NCBI GenBank assembly: GCA_903901395.1
Contig: CAIUQW010000139.1
Coordinates: forward strand, 1-14,040
Length of the DNA stretch: 14,040 nucleotides
Reading direction: 5' to 3'
Source: an uncultured Chlorobiales bacterium
Lineage (GTDB): Bacteria; Bacteroidota; Chlorobiia; Chlorobiales; Chlorobiaceae
Below are positions 7,286 to 14,040 of this stretch, piece after piece; the first letter of the stretch is position 1; each line of letters opens with the position of its first letter. A program made the translations under genes and the position numbers. The notes beneath the pieces were generated by a model. The model was given only the letters and a program-made list of their open reading frames with translations, did not search any database and was not told where the DNA came from.

Positions 7286-7308
7286 AATTCCGATATTTGA
7301 TGTACAAT
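7281..7308 (+). promoter_or_regulatory. ftsH: Sigma70-like promoter for ftsH
   Basis: TTGGAA (7281-7286) and TACAAT (7303-7308) lie 16 bp apart. Initiation near 7315 would give a leader of about 104 nt. Five of six bases of the -10 match the consensus. Confidence 0.5.
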
Positions 7309-7418
7309 TTTCATGTTCCGACCCGCGAGACTTTTGCCAACTTGTTTATATGGAGCAAATTACGGGTCTGAATAATGGCAAGGATGTCGATGAATTTCTT
7401 TAATCATGAGCGCACTCG

Positions 7419-9533
7419 ATGGCAAACAACCCATTCAAACTGAACAATCCTTACAAGAACGAGCCGGATAACGGGCCTCGCAAACCCCGGTTTTCAATAT
7501 TCTACTACATAGCGGTCATTCTTCTGATCATCGGCTTTCAGCTCGCGTTTTTCTGGTCGGGTTCGACCCGTGAGATGGCCTACAGCGAATTTCGCCGCAT
7601 GATCGCTGAAAACAGAGTCGAATCGGTCAGGCTCGCTCCTGAGAAAATCTACGTCAAGCTCAGAGCGGACGCTGCGTCCGGAAACGCCAGCACCCCGTCC
7701 GGCCAGAATATGCCTGCCTTCAGGATGCCCGGCAAAGACTCCCCGACAAATGAAGTTATGGTCAATCCGGTGCGGGACGAGCAGTTGATTCCGCTGCTCG
7801 AATCGAAAGGCATCCATTACGAGGCAACTCCCGGCAATGGCTGGATCAGCGAGCTTTTGCAGTGGCTACTGCCTTTCGGACTGCTCATCGGTATCTACTT
7901 CTTCATGTTCCGCAGGATGGGCGGCCCCGGTTCGCAGTTCATGAACATCGGCAAGAACAAGGCCGCGCTCTATGAGAACCTCGATGAGCACACCCGCATC
8001 ACCTTCAAGGATGTGGCCGGTCTCGACGAGGCCAAGGCCGAGGTGATGGAGGTGGTCGATTTCCTGAAAGACCCGAAAAAATACACCAAGCTCGGCGGCA
8101 AATTGCCAAAGGGCGTGCTCTTGGTCGGCCCTCCCGGCACCGGCAAAACGCTGCTCGCCAAGGCGGTCGCGGGCGAGGCCGACGTGCCGTTTTTCAGCAT
8201 AAGCGGCTCGGACTTTGTCGAGATGTTCGTCGGCGTCGGCGCGGCGCGTGTGCGCGACCTCTTCAAGTCGGCCAAGGAGAAAGCACCCTGCATCATCTTC
8301 ATCGACGAGATCGACGCGGTTGGACGCAGCCGCGGCAAGGGCTTCATGATGGGCGCGAACGACGAGCGCGAAAACACGCTGAACCAGCTTTTGGTCGAGA
8401 TGGATGGCTTCGCTACCGACAAGGGAGTGATCCTCATGGCCGCGACCAACCGCGCGGACGTGCTCGACTCGGCGCTGCTCAGGCCGGGGCGCTTCGACCG
8501 CCAGATCGTCGTGGACAGGCCCGACCTGAAAGGACGCATCGACATCTTCACGGTGCATACCAAGAACCTCTCGCTCTCGCCCGACGTGAACCTCAAGGCG
8601 CTCGCCTCTCAGACGCCCGGTTTCGCGGGTGCGGAGATCGCCAACGCAGCCAACGAAGCGGCGCTGCTCGCATCGCGTCGCGGTAAGCAGAGCATCGAGA
8701 TGAAGGATTTCGAGGATGCCATCGAGCGGGTCATAGCCGGTCTGGAGAAAAAGAACAAGGTGATCAACCCGCGCGAAAAAGAGATCGTCGCCTATCACGA
8801 GGCCGGTCATGCCATCATCAGCTGGATGATGCCGGAAAACGATCCCGTGCAGAAGATTTCCATCGTGCCCCGTGGTGTCAGCGCTCTCGGCTACACGCTG
8901 AACATTCCGCTCGAAGATCGCTATCTTATGACGAGAGGCGAGCTTGTCGCCCGTATTTGTGGACTGCTTGGCGGTCGCATTGCCGAGGAGATCATCTTTG
9001 GAGAGATTTCGACCGGCGCGCAGAACGACCTCGAGCGAGTGACTGAAATCGCTTACAACATGGTGGTGGTCTACGGCATGAGCGAGAAGGTCGGCTATCT
9101 GTCGTTCCTCGAAAGCAACAATCCATACACCGGCGGCCCCGGCATCGACAAGAAGTATGGCGACGAAACCGCCCGACTGATCGACAACGAGGTCAAGGCG
9201 ATTGTCGAAGCCGCCCGCGAACGAGTTCGACAGATGCTTACGGACAACCGCGACAAGCTCGAAATGCTTGCAACGGAGTTGCTCTCGAAGGAGATCGTGC
9301 AGTATTGCCAGATCGAGCAGATTCTCGGCAAGCGCACTGCAGGCAAGTTCACCGAGCACCTCGCTCACGATTGCCACAATGGCGTCGATATGGCCACACC
9401 GCTCTACGCCGAAGCCAACGCTGTTGCGCCAAACGTAGCGCAAGCACCGGAAGAGCACGGTGATCCGGAGCGCAGGGAGTTGGAGGATGCGGTCGAAAAG
9501 CTTCGCCAGTCGAGAAATCTTTCGCAGAATTGA
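7419..9533 (+). CDS. ftsH: ATP-dependent zinc metalloprotease FtsH
   Basis: The 704-residue, inner-membrane AAA+ protease degrades misfolded membrane proteins and some short-lived cytosolic regulators as a hexamer. Two membrane helices (about 26-46 and 146-164) flank a periplasmic segment that includes a Ser/Pro/Gly-rich stretch near 85-110. The ATPase domain has Walker A GPPGTGKT (237-244), the pore motif FVG (270-272), Walker B IIFIDEID (292-299) and the second region of homology ending LLRPGRFDR (353-361), with its arginine fingers. The zinc site is HEAGH (460-464), and Asp537 in AQNDLER is the likely third ligand. All catalytic residues are kept. The tail beyond about residue 640 is longer than in many FtsH proteins, is low-complexity and then forms a charged helix. 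The ATG at 7419 has only a weak GAG upstream. The downstream acylphosphatase gene begins at or just past the stop. Confidence 0.98.
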   Translation: MANNPFKLNNPYKNEPDNGPRKPRFSIFYYIAVILLIIGFQLAFFWSGSTREMAYSEFRRMIAENRVESVRLAPEKIYVKLRADAASGNASTPSGQNMPAFRMPGKDSPTNEVMVNPVRDEQLIPLLESKGIHYEATPGNGWISELLQWLLPFGLLIGIYFFMFRRMGGPGSQFMNIGKNKAALYENLDEHTRITFKDVAGLDEAKAEVMEVVDFLKDPKKYTKLGGKLPKGVLLVGPPGTGKTLLAKAVAGEADVPFFSISGSDFVEMFVGVGAARVRDLFKSAKEKAPCIIFIDEIDAVGRSRGKGFMMGANDERENTLNQLLVEMDGFATDKGVILMAATNRADVLDSALLRPGRFDRQIVVDRPDLKGRIDIFTVHTKNLSLSPDVNLKALASQTPGFAGAEIANAANEAALLASRRGKQSIEMKDFEDAIERVIAGLEKKNKVINPREKEIVAYHEAGHAIISWMMPENDPVQKISIVPRGVSALGYTLNIPLEDRYLMTRGELVARICGLLGGRIAEEIIFGEISTGAQNDLERVTEIAYNMVVVYGMSEKVGYLSFLESNNPYTGGPGIDKKYGDETARLIDNEVKAIVEAARERVRQMLTDNRDKLEMLATELLSKEIVQYCQIEQILGKRTAGKFTEHLAHDCHNGVDMATPLYAEANAVAPNVAQAPEEHGDPERRELEDAVEKLRQSRNLSQN

Positions 9534-9538
9534 GCGCG

Positions 9539-9817
9539 GTGACGGAAAAACGGCTTCATATCATCGTCAGCGGCCTGGTGCAGGGCGTGGGTTTTCGCAT
9601 GTTCGTCATGCGCGAAGCCTCCGCCCGGGGCCTTTCTGGATGGACGCGGAACCTGCCGGACGGCACGGTCGAAGTCGAAGCGCAGGGAAATGCTGGACTG
9701 ATTGACGAGTTTATCGGGCAAACCCGGATCGGCCCGGCACGCTCCTCCATAACTTCGATCAAGGTCAGGGAAACAGCCATCGACGCCTCCGAAAGGGGGT
9801 TTCGCATTGTGACCTGA
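9539..9817 (+). CDS. acyP: Acylphosphatase
   Basis: This small cytosolic enzyme (92 residues from this start) hydrolyses carboxyl-phosphate bonds such as acetyl phosphate. The family signature is complete: VSGLVQGVGFR, containing the catalytic phosphate-binding arginine, and GWTRNLPDGTVEVEAQG, containing the catalytic asparagine. The C-terminal GFRIV closes the ferredoxin-like fold. Start choice: GTG at 9539 gives a typical N terminus (MTEKRLHIIV). A TTG at 9530, overlapping the ftsH stop as TTGA, would add three residues and would suit translational coupling. Neither has a clear ribosome site. The gene is almost certainly cotranscribed with ftsH, though no functional link is known. The next feature, a tRNA, is on the opposite strand. 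Confidence 0.95.
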   Translation: MTEKRLHIIVSGLVQGVGFRMFVMREASARGLSGWTRNLPDGTVEVEAQGNAGLIDEFIGQTRIGPARSSITSIKVRETAIDASERGFRIVT

Positions 9818-9862
9818 ACGGGCTGAAAATATCGGGATAAAGGAGAAAGGGAGAGAAAGCAT

Positions 9863-9939
9863 TGGTGGGTCCCGAGGGATTCGAACCCCCGACCTACTGG
9901 GTGTAAACCAGTCGCTCTAACCAGCTGAGCTAGAGACCC
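9863..9939 (-). tRNA. tRNA-Val (anticodon UAC), CCA encoded
   Basis: The 77-nt cloverleaf has acceptor arms GGGTCTC and GGGACCC (one G-U pair) with discriminator A and an encoded CCA. The D-arm region is TAGCTCAGCTGGTTAGAGC. The anticodon stem ACTGG/CCAGT encloses the loop TTTACAC, so the anticodon is TAC (UAC), reading valine GUA/GUG and perhaps other GUN codons. The T arm contains GGTTCGAATCC. No mismatch suggests a pseudogene. It is a single tRNA, converging on the ftsH-acyP unit. Confidence 0.97.
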
Positions 9940-9955
9940 TCGTGAAAGGGCCAGC

Positions 9956-9983
9956 ATTATAACACATTTTCACCAGATAACAA
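9956..9983 (-). promoter_or_regulatory. Sigma70-like promoter of the tRNA-Val gene
   Basis: On the - strand TTGTTA (9983-9978) and a perfect TATAAT (9961-9956) are 16 bp apart; TTTGTT one base upstream gives 17 bp. Transcription would start near 9949, about 10 bp before the tRNA 5' end, which is a usual arrangement. Confidence 0.65.
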
Positions 9984-10025
9984 ACGAAATCCCGCGTTTT
10001 CACTCCGCCGCGATGTGCTTTGTTT

Positions 10026-10054
10026 GTAAGGCGCGCTGAAAAAGCATAAATTCA
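10026..10054 (+). promoter_or_regulatory. Possible promoter for the dxr-rseP-prfA operon
   Basis: TTGTAA (10026-10031) and TAAATT (10049-10054) are 17 bp apart. The leader to the dxr ATG would be about 100 nt. The -10 matches four of six consensus bases, so this is tentative. Confidence 0.3.
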
Positions 10055-10161
10055 GGCCGTCGAATTCAGGGCATCTCTGCAAAGTGTGACATTCTCGGCT
10101 ATAGTCGACGCCATACGTTTCAGCGACGCATTTTATCCCTCTTCACGCCAATGTCTAAACC

Positions 10162-11310
10162 ATGAAATCCTTATCCATTCTCGGCAGTACCGGTTCCATT
10201 GGACTCAGCACCCTCGACGTCGTCCGGCGTCATCCCGACAGGTTTTCTATTGCGGCCCTTGCCGAAGGCCATGACGTTGAAATGCTGCTTCAGCAGATCG
10301 ATGAATTCAAACCCGCCCTGGTTTCGGTGCGTGACGAGGCGTCGCGCGAGCGCCTTAAGGGATTGCTTGGCGATCACAAGCCTGAAATTCTCTGCGGCAT
10401 CGATGGAGCTGCAACCGTGGCCGCCGTCGATGGAGCCGATATGGTGGTCTCGGCCATCGTGGGTGCAGCCGGACTGGTGCCGACCGTCAGCGCTATCAAG
10501 GCTGGCAAGGACATCGCGCTCGCCAACAAGGAGACCCTCGTCGTCGCCGGTCAGCTCGTCTCCGACCTGGTCAAAAAGCATAACGTCGCGCTGCTTCCGG
10601 TGGACAGCGAGCACTCGGCGATCTTCCAGTCGCTCACCGGCCACCGCAAGGAGGATATCGAGCGCATCATTCTGACCGCATCGGGCGGCCCGTTCCGCAA
10701 GACGCCCGCCGAGGAGCTGATCAATGTCAAGCCGGAGCAGGCGCTCAAGCACCCGCAGTGGTCGATGGGCGCGAAGATCACCATCGATTCGGCGACCCTG
10801 ATGAACAAGGGACTCGAAGTGATCGAGGCGCACTGGCTCTTCGACATGCCCGCCGAGAAGATCGGCGTGGTGGTGCATCCGCAGAGCATCATCCACTCGA
10901 TGGTTGAGTACATCGACGGCTGCGTTATCGCCCAGCTCGGCGTGCCCGACATGCGCGCTCCAATCGCCTACGCGCTGGCCTGGCCGGAGCGCTGCGAAAC
11001 CGGCATCGGCAAGCTCGACCTCACCAAAGTCGCCACGCTCACCTTCGAGGAGCCGGACATGGTGCGCTTCCCGGCGCTGCGCCTCGCCTTCGACGCCCTC
11101 AAGGCAGGGCAGACCTACCCGGCAGTACTGAACGCCGCGAACGAGATCGCCGTGGCTGCGTTCCTCGACCGCAAAATCGGCTTCACCGACATCGCCGGTA
11201 CGGTTGACAAAACGATGCAGGCGCACGAGGCATGGACGCCGGTCGAGCTGGAGGAGTACATCCAGGCCGACAAGTGGGCGCGCCAGACCGCCAGCCAGAT
11301 CATAGGATAA
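10162..11310 (+). CDS. dxr: 1-deoxy-D-xylulose 5-phosphate reductoisomerase
   Basis: This 382-residue enzyme converts 1-deoxy-D-xylulose 5-phosphate to 2-C-methyl-D-erythritol 4-phosphate using NADPH and a divalent metal: the committed step of the MEP isoprenoid pathway, which feeds quinones, carotenoids and, in phototrophs, chlorophyll tails. The NADPH-binding loop is GSTGSIG (8-14). Metal ligands are visible as Asp148 and Glu150 in VDSEHSAI and Glu219 in [20 protein letters not shown] (171-179), HPQWSMG (197-203) and [14 protein letters not shown] (237-250) are the catalytic loop and substrate motifs. Length is normal. The ATG at 10162 starts directly at the first Rossmann strand; no ribosome site is evident. 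rseP follows after 55 bp on the same strand, an arrangement seen in many bacteria. Confidence 0.98.
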   Translation: MKSLSILGSTGSIGLSTLDVVRRHPDRFSIAALAEGHDVEMLLQQIDEFKPALVSVRDEASRERLKGLLGDHKPEILCGIDGAATVAAVDGADMVVSAIVGAAGLVPTVSAIKAGKDIALANKETLVVAGQLVSDLVKKHNVALLPVDSEHSAIFQSLTGHRKEDIERIILTASGGPFRKTPAEELINVKPEQALKHPQWSMGAKITIDSATLMNKGLEVIEAHWLFDMPAEKIGVVVHPQSIIHSMVEYIDGCVIAQLGVPDMRAPIAYALAWPERCETGIGKLDLTKVATLTFEEPDMVRFPALRLAFDALKAGQTYPAVLNAANEIAVAAFLDRKIGFTDIAGTVDKTMQAHEAWTPVELEEYIQADKWARQTASQIIG

Positions 11311-11365
11311 GCACGAGCCTGCGACAAGAAAAGACATAATACAACCGATCGACCTGCATACGGAC

Positions 11366-12727
11366 ATGGAGCTACTGACCACGATTATCAACTTCATCAT
11401 AGCCATCTTCATCCTCGTCACGGTGCACGAGTTTGGCCACTTCATCACGGCGAGAATGTTCGGCATGCGGGTCGACCGGTTTTTCATCGGTTTCGATTTC
11501 TGGGGCATCACGCTCTGGAAGAAAAAAATCGGCGAGACCGAATACGGCATCGGCGCATTTCCGGTTGGCGGTTACGTCAAGATCGCCGGAATGATCGATG
11601 AAAGCCTGGACACCGATTACGTGCAGCATGAGATTCAGCCCTGGGAGTTCCGGGGCAAACCGGTGTGGCAACGCCTCATTGTGATGGCTGGCGGCGTCAT
11701 CATGAACATGGTGCTCGCGGCGGCGATCTTCATAGGCATCACGGCCACGCTCGGTGAATCGCACACCCCCATCAGCACACCGGCATTTGTCGAATCCAGG
11801 TCGGTATTTTCATCGATCGGGCTGAAAAGCGGTGATCATCTGGTAGCCATCAACGGCCACAAGCTCCAATTCTGGGAAGAGGCGTTCGATCCCGCGTATC
11901 TCACTTCGGGAAAGCTGGAATACACCATCGAACGTAACGGTCAGGTAATGACGCTTCAGGCGCCGAAAAACTTCCTCAGCCAGCTCAACGATAATCAGCC
12001 GCTTGGCATCAGGCCGACCATGCCGCCGGTCATCGACCAGGTGCTCTCTAATGATCCGGCAGCCAAAGCGGGCATTCTGCCCGGTTCGCTGATCACCGCA
12101 ATCGACGGCAAGCCGATCTCCGACTGGAGCGAAGTGGTTGACACCATATCCAAAAGCCCGGGCAAAAAGCTCGTGATCACCTGGATGCATCTGAAAACCG
12201 CGCCTGACGAACCGTTGACCGCTGATATGATCCGCAAAAACGGTCAGACCTTCACCACGGAGGTCGTGGCGAACATGTCCGGTAAAATCGGCATCGCACT
12301 CAAGCAGACGGTCGAGACCGAACGGATCAAGCTGTCGCTGCCCCAATCAGTCGTGAGTGGCCTGAACCAGACCTGGAAAACCACCGCGCTGACCGTCAAG
12401 GGATTTGGCCAGATATTCACCGGAAAACAGGACTTCCGCAAATCGGTCGGCGGCCCGATCAAGATTGCGCGCATTGCCAATGAGAGCGCCGAACAGGGGC
12501 CGGAGAGCTTCATGTACTTCGTGGCCGTGCTCTCGATCTCGCTGGCATTCATCAACATCCTGCCGGTTCCGGCACTCGATGGCGGCCAGTTCGTGCTCAA
12601 CGCCGTCGAAGGTATCATCGGCAGGGAGATTCCATTTGAAATCAAGATGCGCATCCAGCAGGTCGGCATGACGATTCTTCTCATGCTCTTCGCCTATATG
12701 ATGATCAACGACCTCCTGAACTTCTGA
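11366..12727 (+). CDS. rseP: RIP site-2 zinc metalloprotease RseP
   Basis: The 453-residue polytopic inner-membrane protease cleaves substrates within the membrane; in E. coli RseP cuts the anti-sigma factor RseA and also clears signal-peptide remnants. The zinc motif HEFGH (21-25) lies in the first membrane helix, and the third ligand is Asp405 in [11 protein letters not shown] (397-407) near the C terminus. Two PDZ domains lie between: the first contains [14 protein letters not shown], and the second contains [20 protein letters not shown]. Hydrophobic helices follow the active-site motif to the end ([11 protein letters not shown]). Both catalytic motifs are intact. The substrate here is unknown, since no anti-sigma gene is nearby. 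It follows dxr by 55 bp and precedes prfA by 15 bp, indicating one operon. Confidence 0.96.
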   Translation: MELLTTIINFIIAIFILVTVHEFGHFITARMFGMRVDRFFIGFDFWGITLWKKKIGETEYGIGAFPVGGYVKIAGMIDESLDTDYVQHEIQPWEFRGKPVWQRLIVMAGGVIMNMVLAAAIFIGITATLGESHTPISTPAFVESRSVFSSIGLKSGDHLVAINGHKLQFWEEAFDPAYLTSGKLEYTIERNGQVMTLQAPKNFLSQLNDNQPLGIRPTMPPVIDQVLSNDPAAKAGILPGSLITAIDGKPISDWSEVVDTISKSPGKKLVITWMHLKTAPDEPLTADMIRKNGQTFTTEVVANMSGKIGIALKQTVETERIKLSLPQSVVSGLNQTWKTTALTVKGFGQIFTGKQDFRKSVGGPIKIARIANESAEQGPESFMYFVAVLSISLAFINILPVPALDGGQFVLNAVEGIIGREIPFEIKMRIQQVGMTILLMLFAYMMINDLLNF

Positions 12728-12742
12728 CGTCGGCGATCGACC

Positions 12743-13816
12743 ATGTTTGACAAGCTCCAGTCCGTCAAGGACAAGTACATCACCATCGAGCAGCAGCTCT
12801 CCGACCCGGAGGTGATCTCGGATCAGGCGCGGTTCAGAAAGCTGAACAAGGAGTATAGTAGTCTCAAAGAGATCGTGCAGGCTTACGACGCCTGGAGCCG
12901 CGCCAAAAAGCAGCTCGAAGAGGCGCTCGCGATGCAGCAGAGCGAAAAGGATCCCGAGATGCGCGCTCTCGTCGAAGAGGAGACCGCCGAGCTTCAGGAG
13001 CGCCTGCCGGAGCTGGTGCAACAGCTCAAAATCCTGCTCCTTCCGAAGGACGAGGCCGACTCGCGCAACGCCATCATCGAAATCCGCGCCGGAACTGGCG
13101 GCGACGAGGCGGGCCTTTTCGCCGCCGACCTCATGCGCATGTACCAGCGCTACGCTGAGCGGCAGGGATGGAGCTGCCTGCTTCTCGACGCGAGCGAAGG
13201 CTCCGTGCCCGGCAGCCTCAAGGAGGCGGTGCTTGAAGTGAGCGGCCACGACGTTTACGGCATCCTCAAGTTCGAGAGCGGCGTACACCGCGTGCAGCGC
13301 GTGCCGGAAACCGAGACGCAGGGGCGCATCCATACCTCGGCGGCGAGCGTCGCCGTCCTGCCCGAAGCCGAAGAGGTGGATGTGAAAATCCGCAAGGATG
13401 ACTTGATGATGGACACCTTCCGCAGCGGCGGCAAGGGTGGGCAGAACGTCAACAAGGTCGAGACCGCCGTGCGCATCACGCACGTGCCGTCGGGCATCGT
13501 GGTCGCCTGCCAGGAGGAGCGCTCGCAGCTCCAGAACCGCGAACGGGCCATGAAGATGCTGCGCTCGAAGCTCTACGACATCCAGATCGCCGAGCAGCAG
13601 AAAAGCCGCGCCGACCTGCGCCGCTCGATGGTGACCACCGGCGACCGGAGCGCCAAGATCAGAACCTACAACTTTCCGCAGTCGCGCGTGACCGACCACC
13701 GCATCGGCTTCACCAGCCACGCTCTGCCGCAGATCATGCAGGGCGAACTCGAACCGCTCATCGAAGCGCTGAGGATGCACGACCAGGCCGAGCGGTTGCA
13801 GGCCGAGACCGCCTGA
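12743..13816 (+). CDS. prfA: Peptide chain release factor 1
   Basis: The 357-residue class I release factor recognises UAA and UAG stop codons and triggers peptidyl-tRNA hydrolysis. The N-terminal helical domain (about 1-105) is followed by [10 protein letters not shown] (115-124). The codon-recognition P-x-T motif reads PET (188-190) in [19 protein letters not shown]; the Thr and the surrounding residues identify RF1 rather than RF2, which has SPF. The catalytic GGQ is at 232-234 in [15 protein letters not shown]. Length is typical, so no programmed frameshift of the RF2 kind is involved. The ATG 15 bp after rseP lacks a clear ribosome site, and translational coupling is plausible. It is probably the last gene of the dxr operon, since a leader-like gap of almost 190 bp follows. 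Confidence 0.98.
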   Translation: MFDKLQSVKDKYITIEQQLSDPEVISDQARFRKLNKEYSSLKEIVQAYDAWSRAKKQLEEALAMQQSEKDPEMRALVEEETAELQERLPELVQQLKILLLPKDEADSRNAIIEIRAGTGGDEAGLFAADLMRMYQRYAERQGWSCLLLDASEGSVPGSLKEAVLEVSGHDVYGILKFESGVHRVQRVPETETQGRIHTSAASVAVLPEAEEVDVKIRKDDLMMDTFRSGGKGGQNVNKVETAVRITHVPSGIVVACQEERSQLQNRERAMKMLRSKLYDIQIAEQQKSRADLRRSMVTTGDRSAKIRTYNFPQSRVTDHRIGFTSHALPQIMQGELEPLIEALRMHDQAERLQAETA

Positions 13817-14005
13817 GCGCAGCATCGGCGACGGGCGATTGGTAGATTTTACCGGAGAGTCGCTATATTTTCAGGGAACCGCGCCGACAAGCGGCCCGCA
13901 GCAGTGAATCGGCTTTGCCGAGATCGCCTTTGACCTTTTTTACAACCAATGGATATGACTATCGCTCATGCGCCGCAGTCCGATGCATGAGCCGGAGATA
14001 CCGAT

Positions 14006-14040
14006 ATGCTGGAAATGACCGCCACAGGCAAAAGCAAGGG
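14006..14040 (+). CDS. Start of a further gene, cut by the window edge
   Basis: An ATG at 14006 has GGAG (13994-13997) eight bases upstream, a good ribosome site by the standards of this window. The frame is open to the end for only eleven full codons (MLEMTATGKSK), too few to identify. The short upstream ORF 13949-13990 stops just before it. Confidence 0.4.
   Translation, partial: MLEMTATGKSK

Larger units (their letters stand above)
7110..7418. promoter_or_regulatory. Divergent pyrF/ftsH regulatory region
   Basis: This 309-bp gap lacks a gene of normal size. From left to right it holds a 13-bp palindrome CGATAAATTATCG (7127-7139) just upstream of pyrF, and one copy of a 12-bp direct repeat (7166-7177) whose partner covers the pyrF start. 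Next come a 24-bp palindrome (7262-7285), a sigma70-like promoter facing ftsH (7281-7308), a possible leader stem (7320-7368) and the start of a 22-codon out-of-frame ORF (7375-7443) running into ftsH. Confidence 0.6.

Noticed and set aside
7866..9458. Long open frame antisense to ftsH (530 codons)
   Set aside because: It is the mirror of a strongly coding, GC-rich third-position gene. The product is rich in His, Asp, Arg and Val without domain features, typical of antisense shadows. Similar frames oppose amtB (790-2391), dxr (10171-11550) and prfA/rseP (12347-13825).
13304..13312. Unusual PET in place of PAT in the RF1 codon-recognition motif
   Set aside because: The middle residue of the P-x-T motif varies among RF1 proteins; Pro and Thr are conserved and the flanks are standard, so no change of function is implied.
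13870..13925. Riboswitch before the last gene (cobalamin or TPP type considered)
   Set aside because: No cobalamin-box or TPP conserved sequence blocks are found; only a small hairpin is visible.
1..14040. Mobile element, CRISPR, toxin-antitoxin or defence island
   Set aside because: No transposase, integrase, regularly spaced repeats, terminal inverted repeats or unfamiliar gene clusters. All substantial coding regions except the TPR protein and the YfcH-like protein have well-known functions. The tRNA gene shows no nearby integrase or duplicated 3' end.

Overview
The window looks like an ordinary chromosomal segment of a green sulfur bacterium (Chlorobi), most likely Chlorobaculum or a close relative. 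I infer this from overall protein character, moderately high GC coding sequence, weak Shine-Dalgarno signals at most starts, and an AmtB/PII pair beside a small RRM protein. No database search was possible, so the taxon is a moderate-confidence judgement. No mobile element, CRISPR array, phage gene or defence system is visible.

Layout: (1) 3-545 (+), a secreted TPR-repeat protein, ending at a hairpin terminator that also serves the convergent amtB-glnB unit. (2) 694-2376 (-), ammonium transporter AmtB followed by a PII signalling protein, with a well-formed sigma70-like promoter upstream. (3) 2377-2787, an AT-rich intergenic stretch leading into a small RRM RNA-binding protein (+), which ends in a strong terminator. 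(4) 3188-7109 (-), three genes reading leftward: pyrF (pyrimidine synthesis), glmS (amino-sugar synthesis, with its own hairpin terminator) and a TIGR01777/YfcH-type NAD(P)-binding epimerase. (5) 7110-7418, a divergent regulatory region holding a palindrome over a sigma70-like promoter, then ftsH (membrane AAA+ protease) and an overlapping acylphosphatase gene. (6) 9863-9939 (-), tRNA-Val(UAC) with encoded CCA and a promoter. (7) 10162-13816 (+), dxr, rseP and prfA as a probable operon: isoprenoid precursor synthesis, site-2 intramembrane protease and peptide chain release factor 1. (8) From about 14006, the first codons of another + strand gene cut by the window edge.

The genes are mostly housekeeping: nitrogen uptake and sensing, cell-wall sugar and UMP precursors, membrane proteostasis (FtsH and RseP), isoprenoids and translation. 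I found no convincing undescribed system. The items most worth a second look are small: the ftsH promoter palindrome, a repeated 12-mer at the pyrF start, the modified T-loop of the PII protein, and the AT-rich region upstream of the RRM gene.
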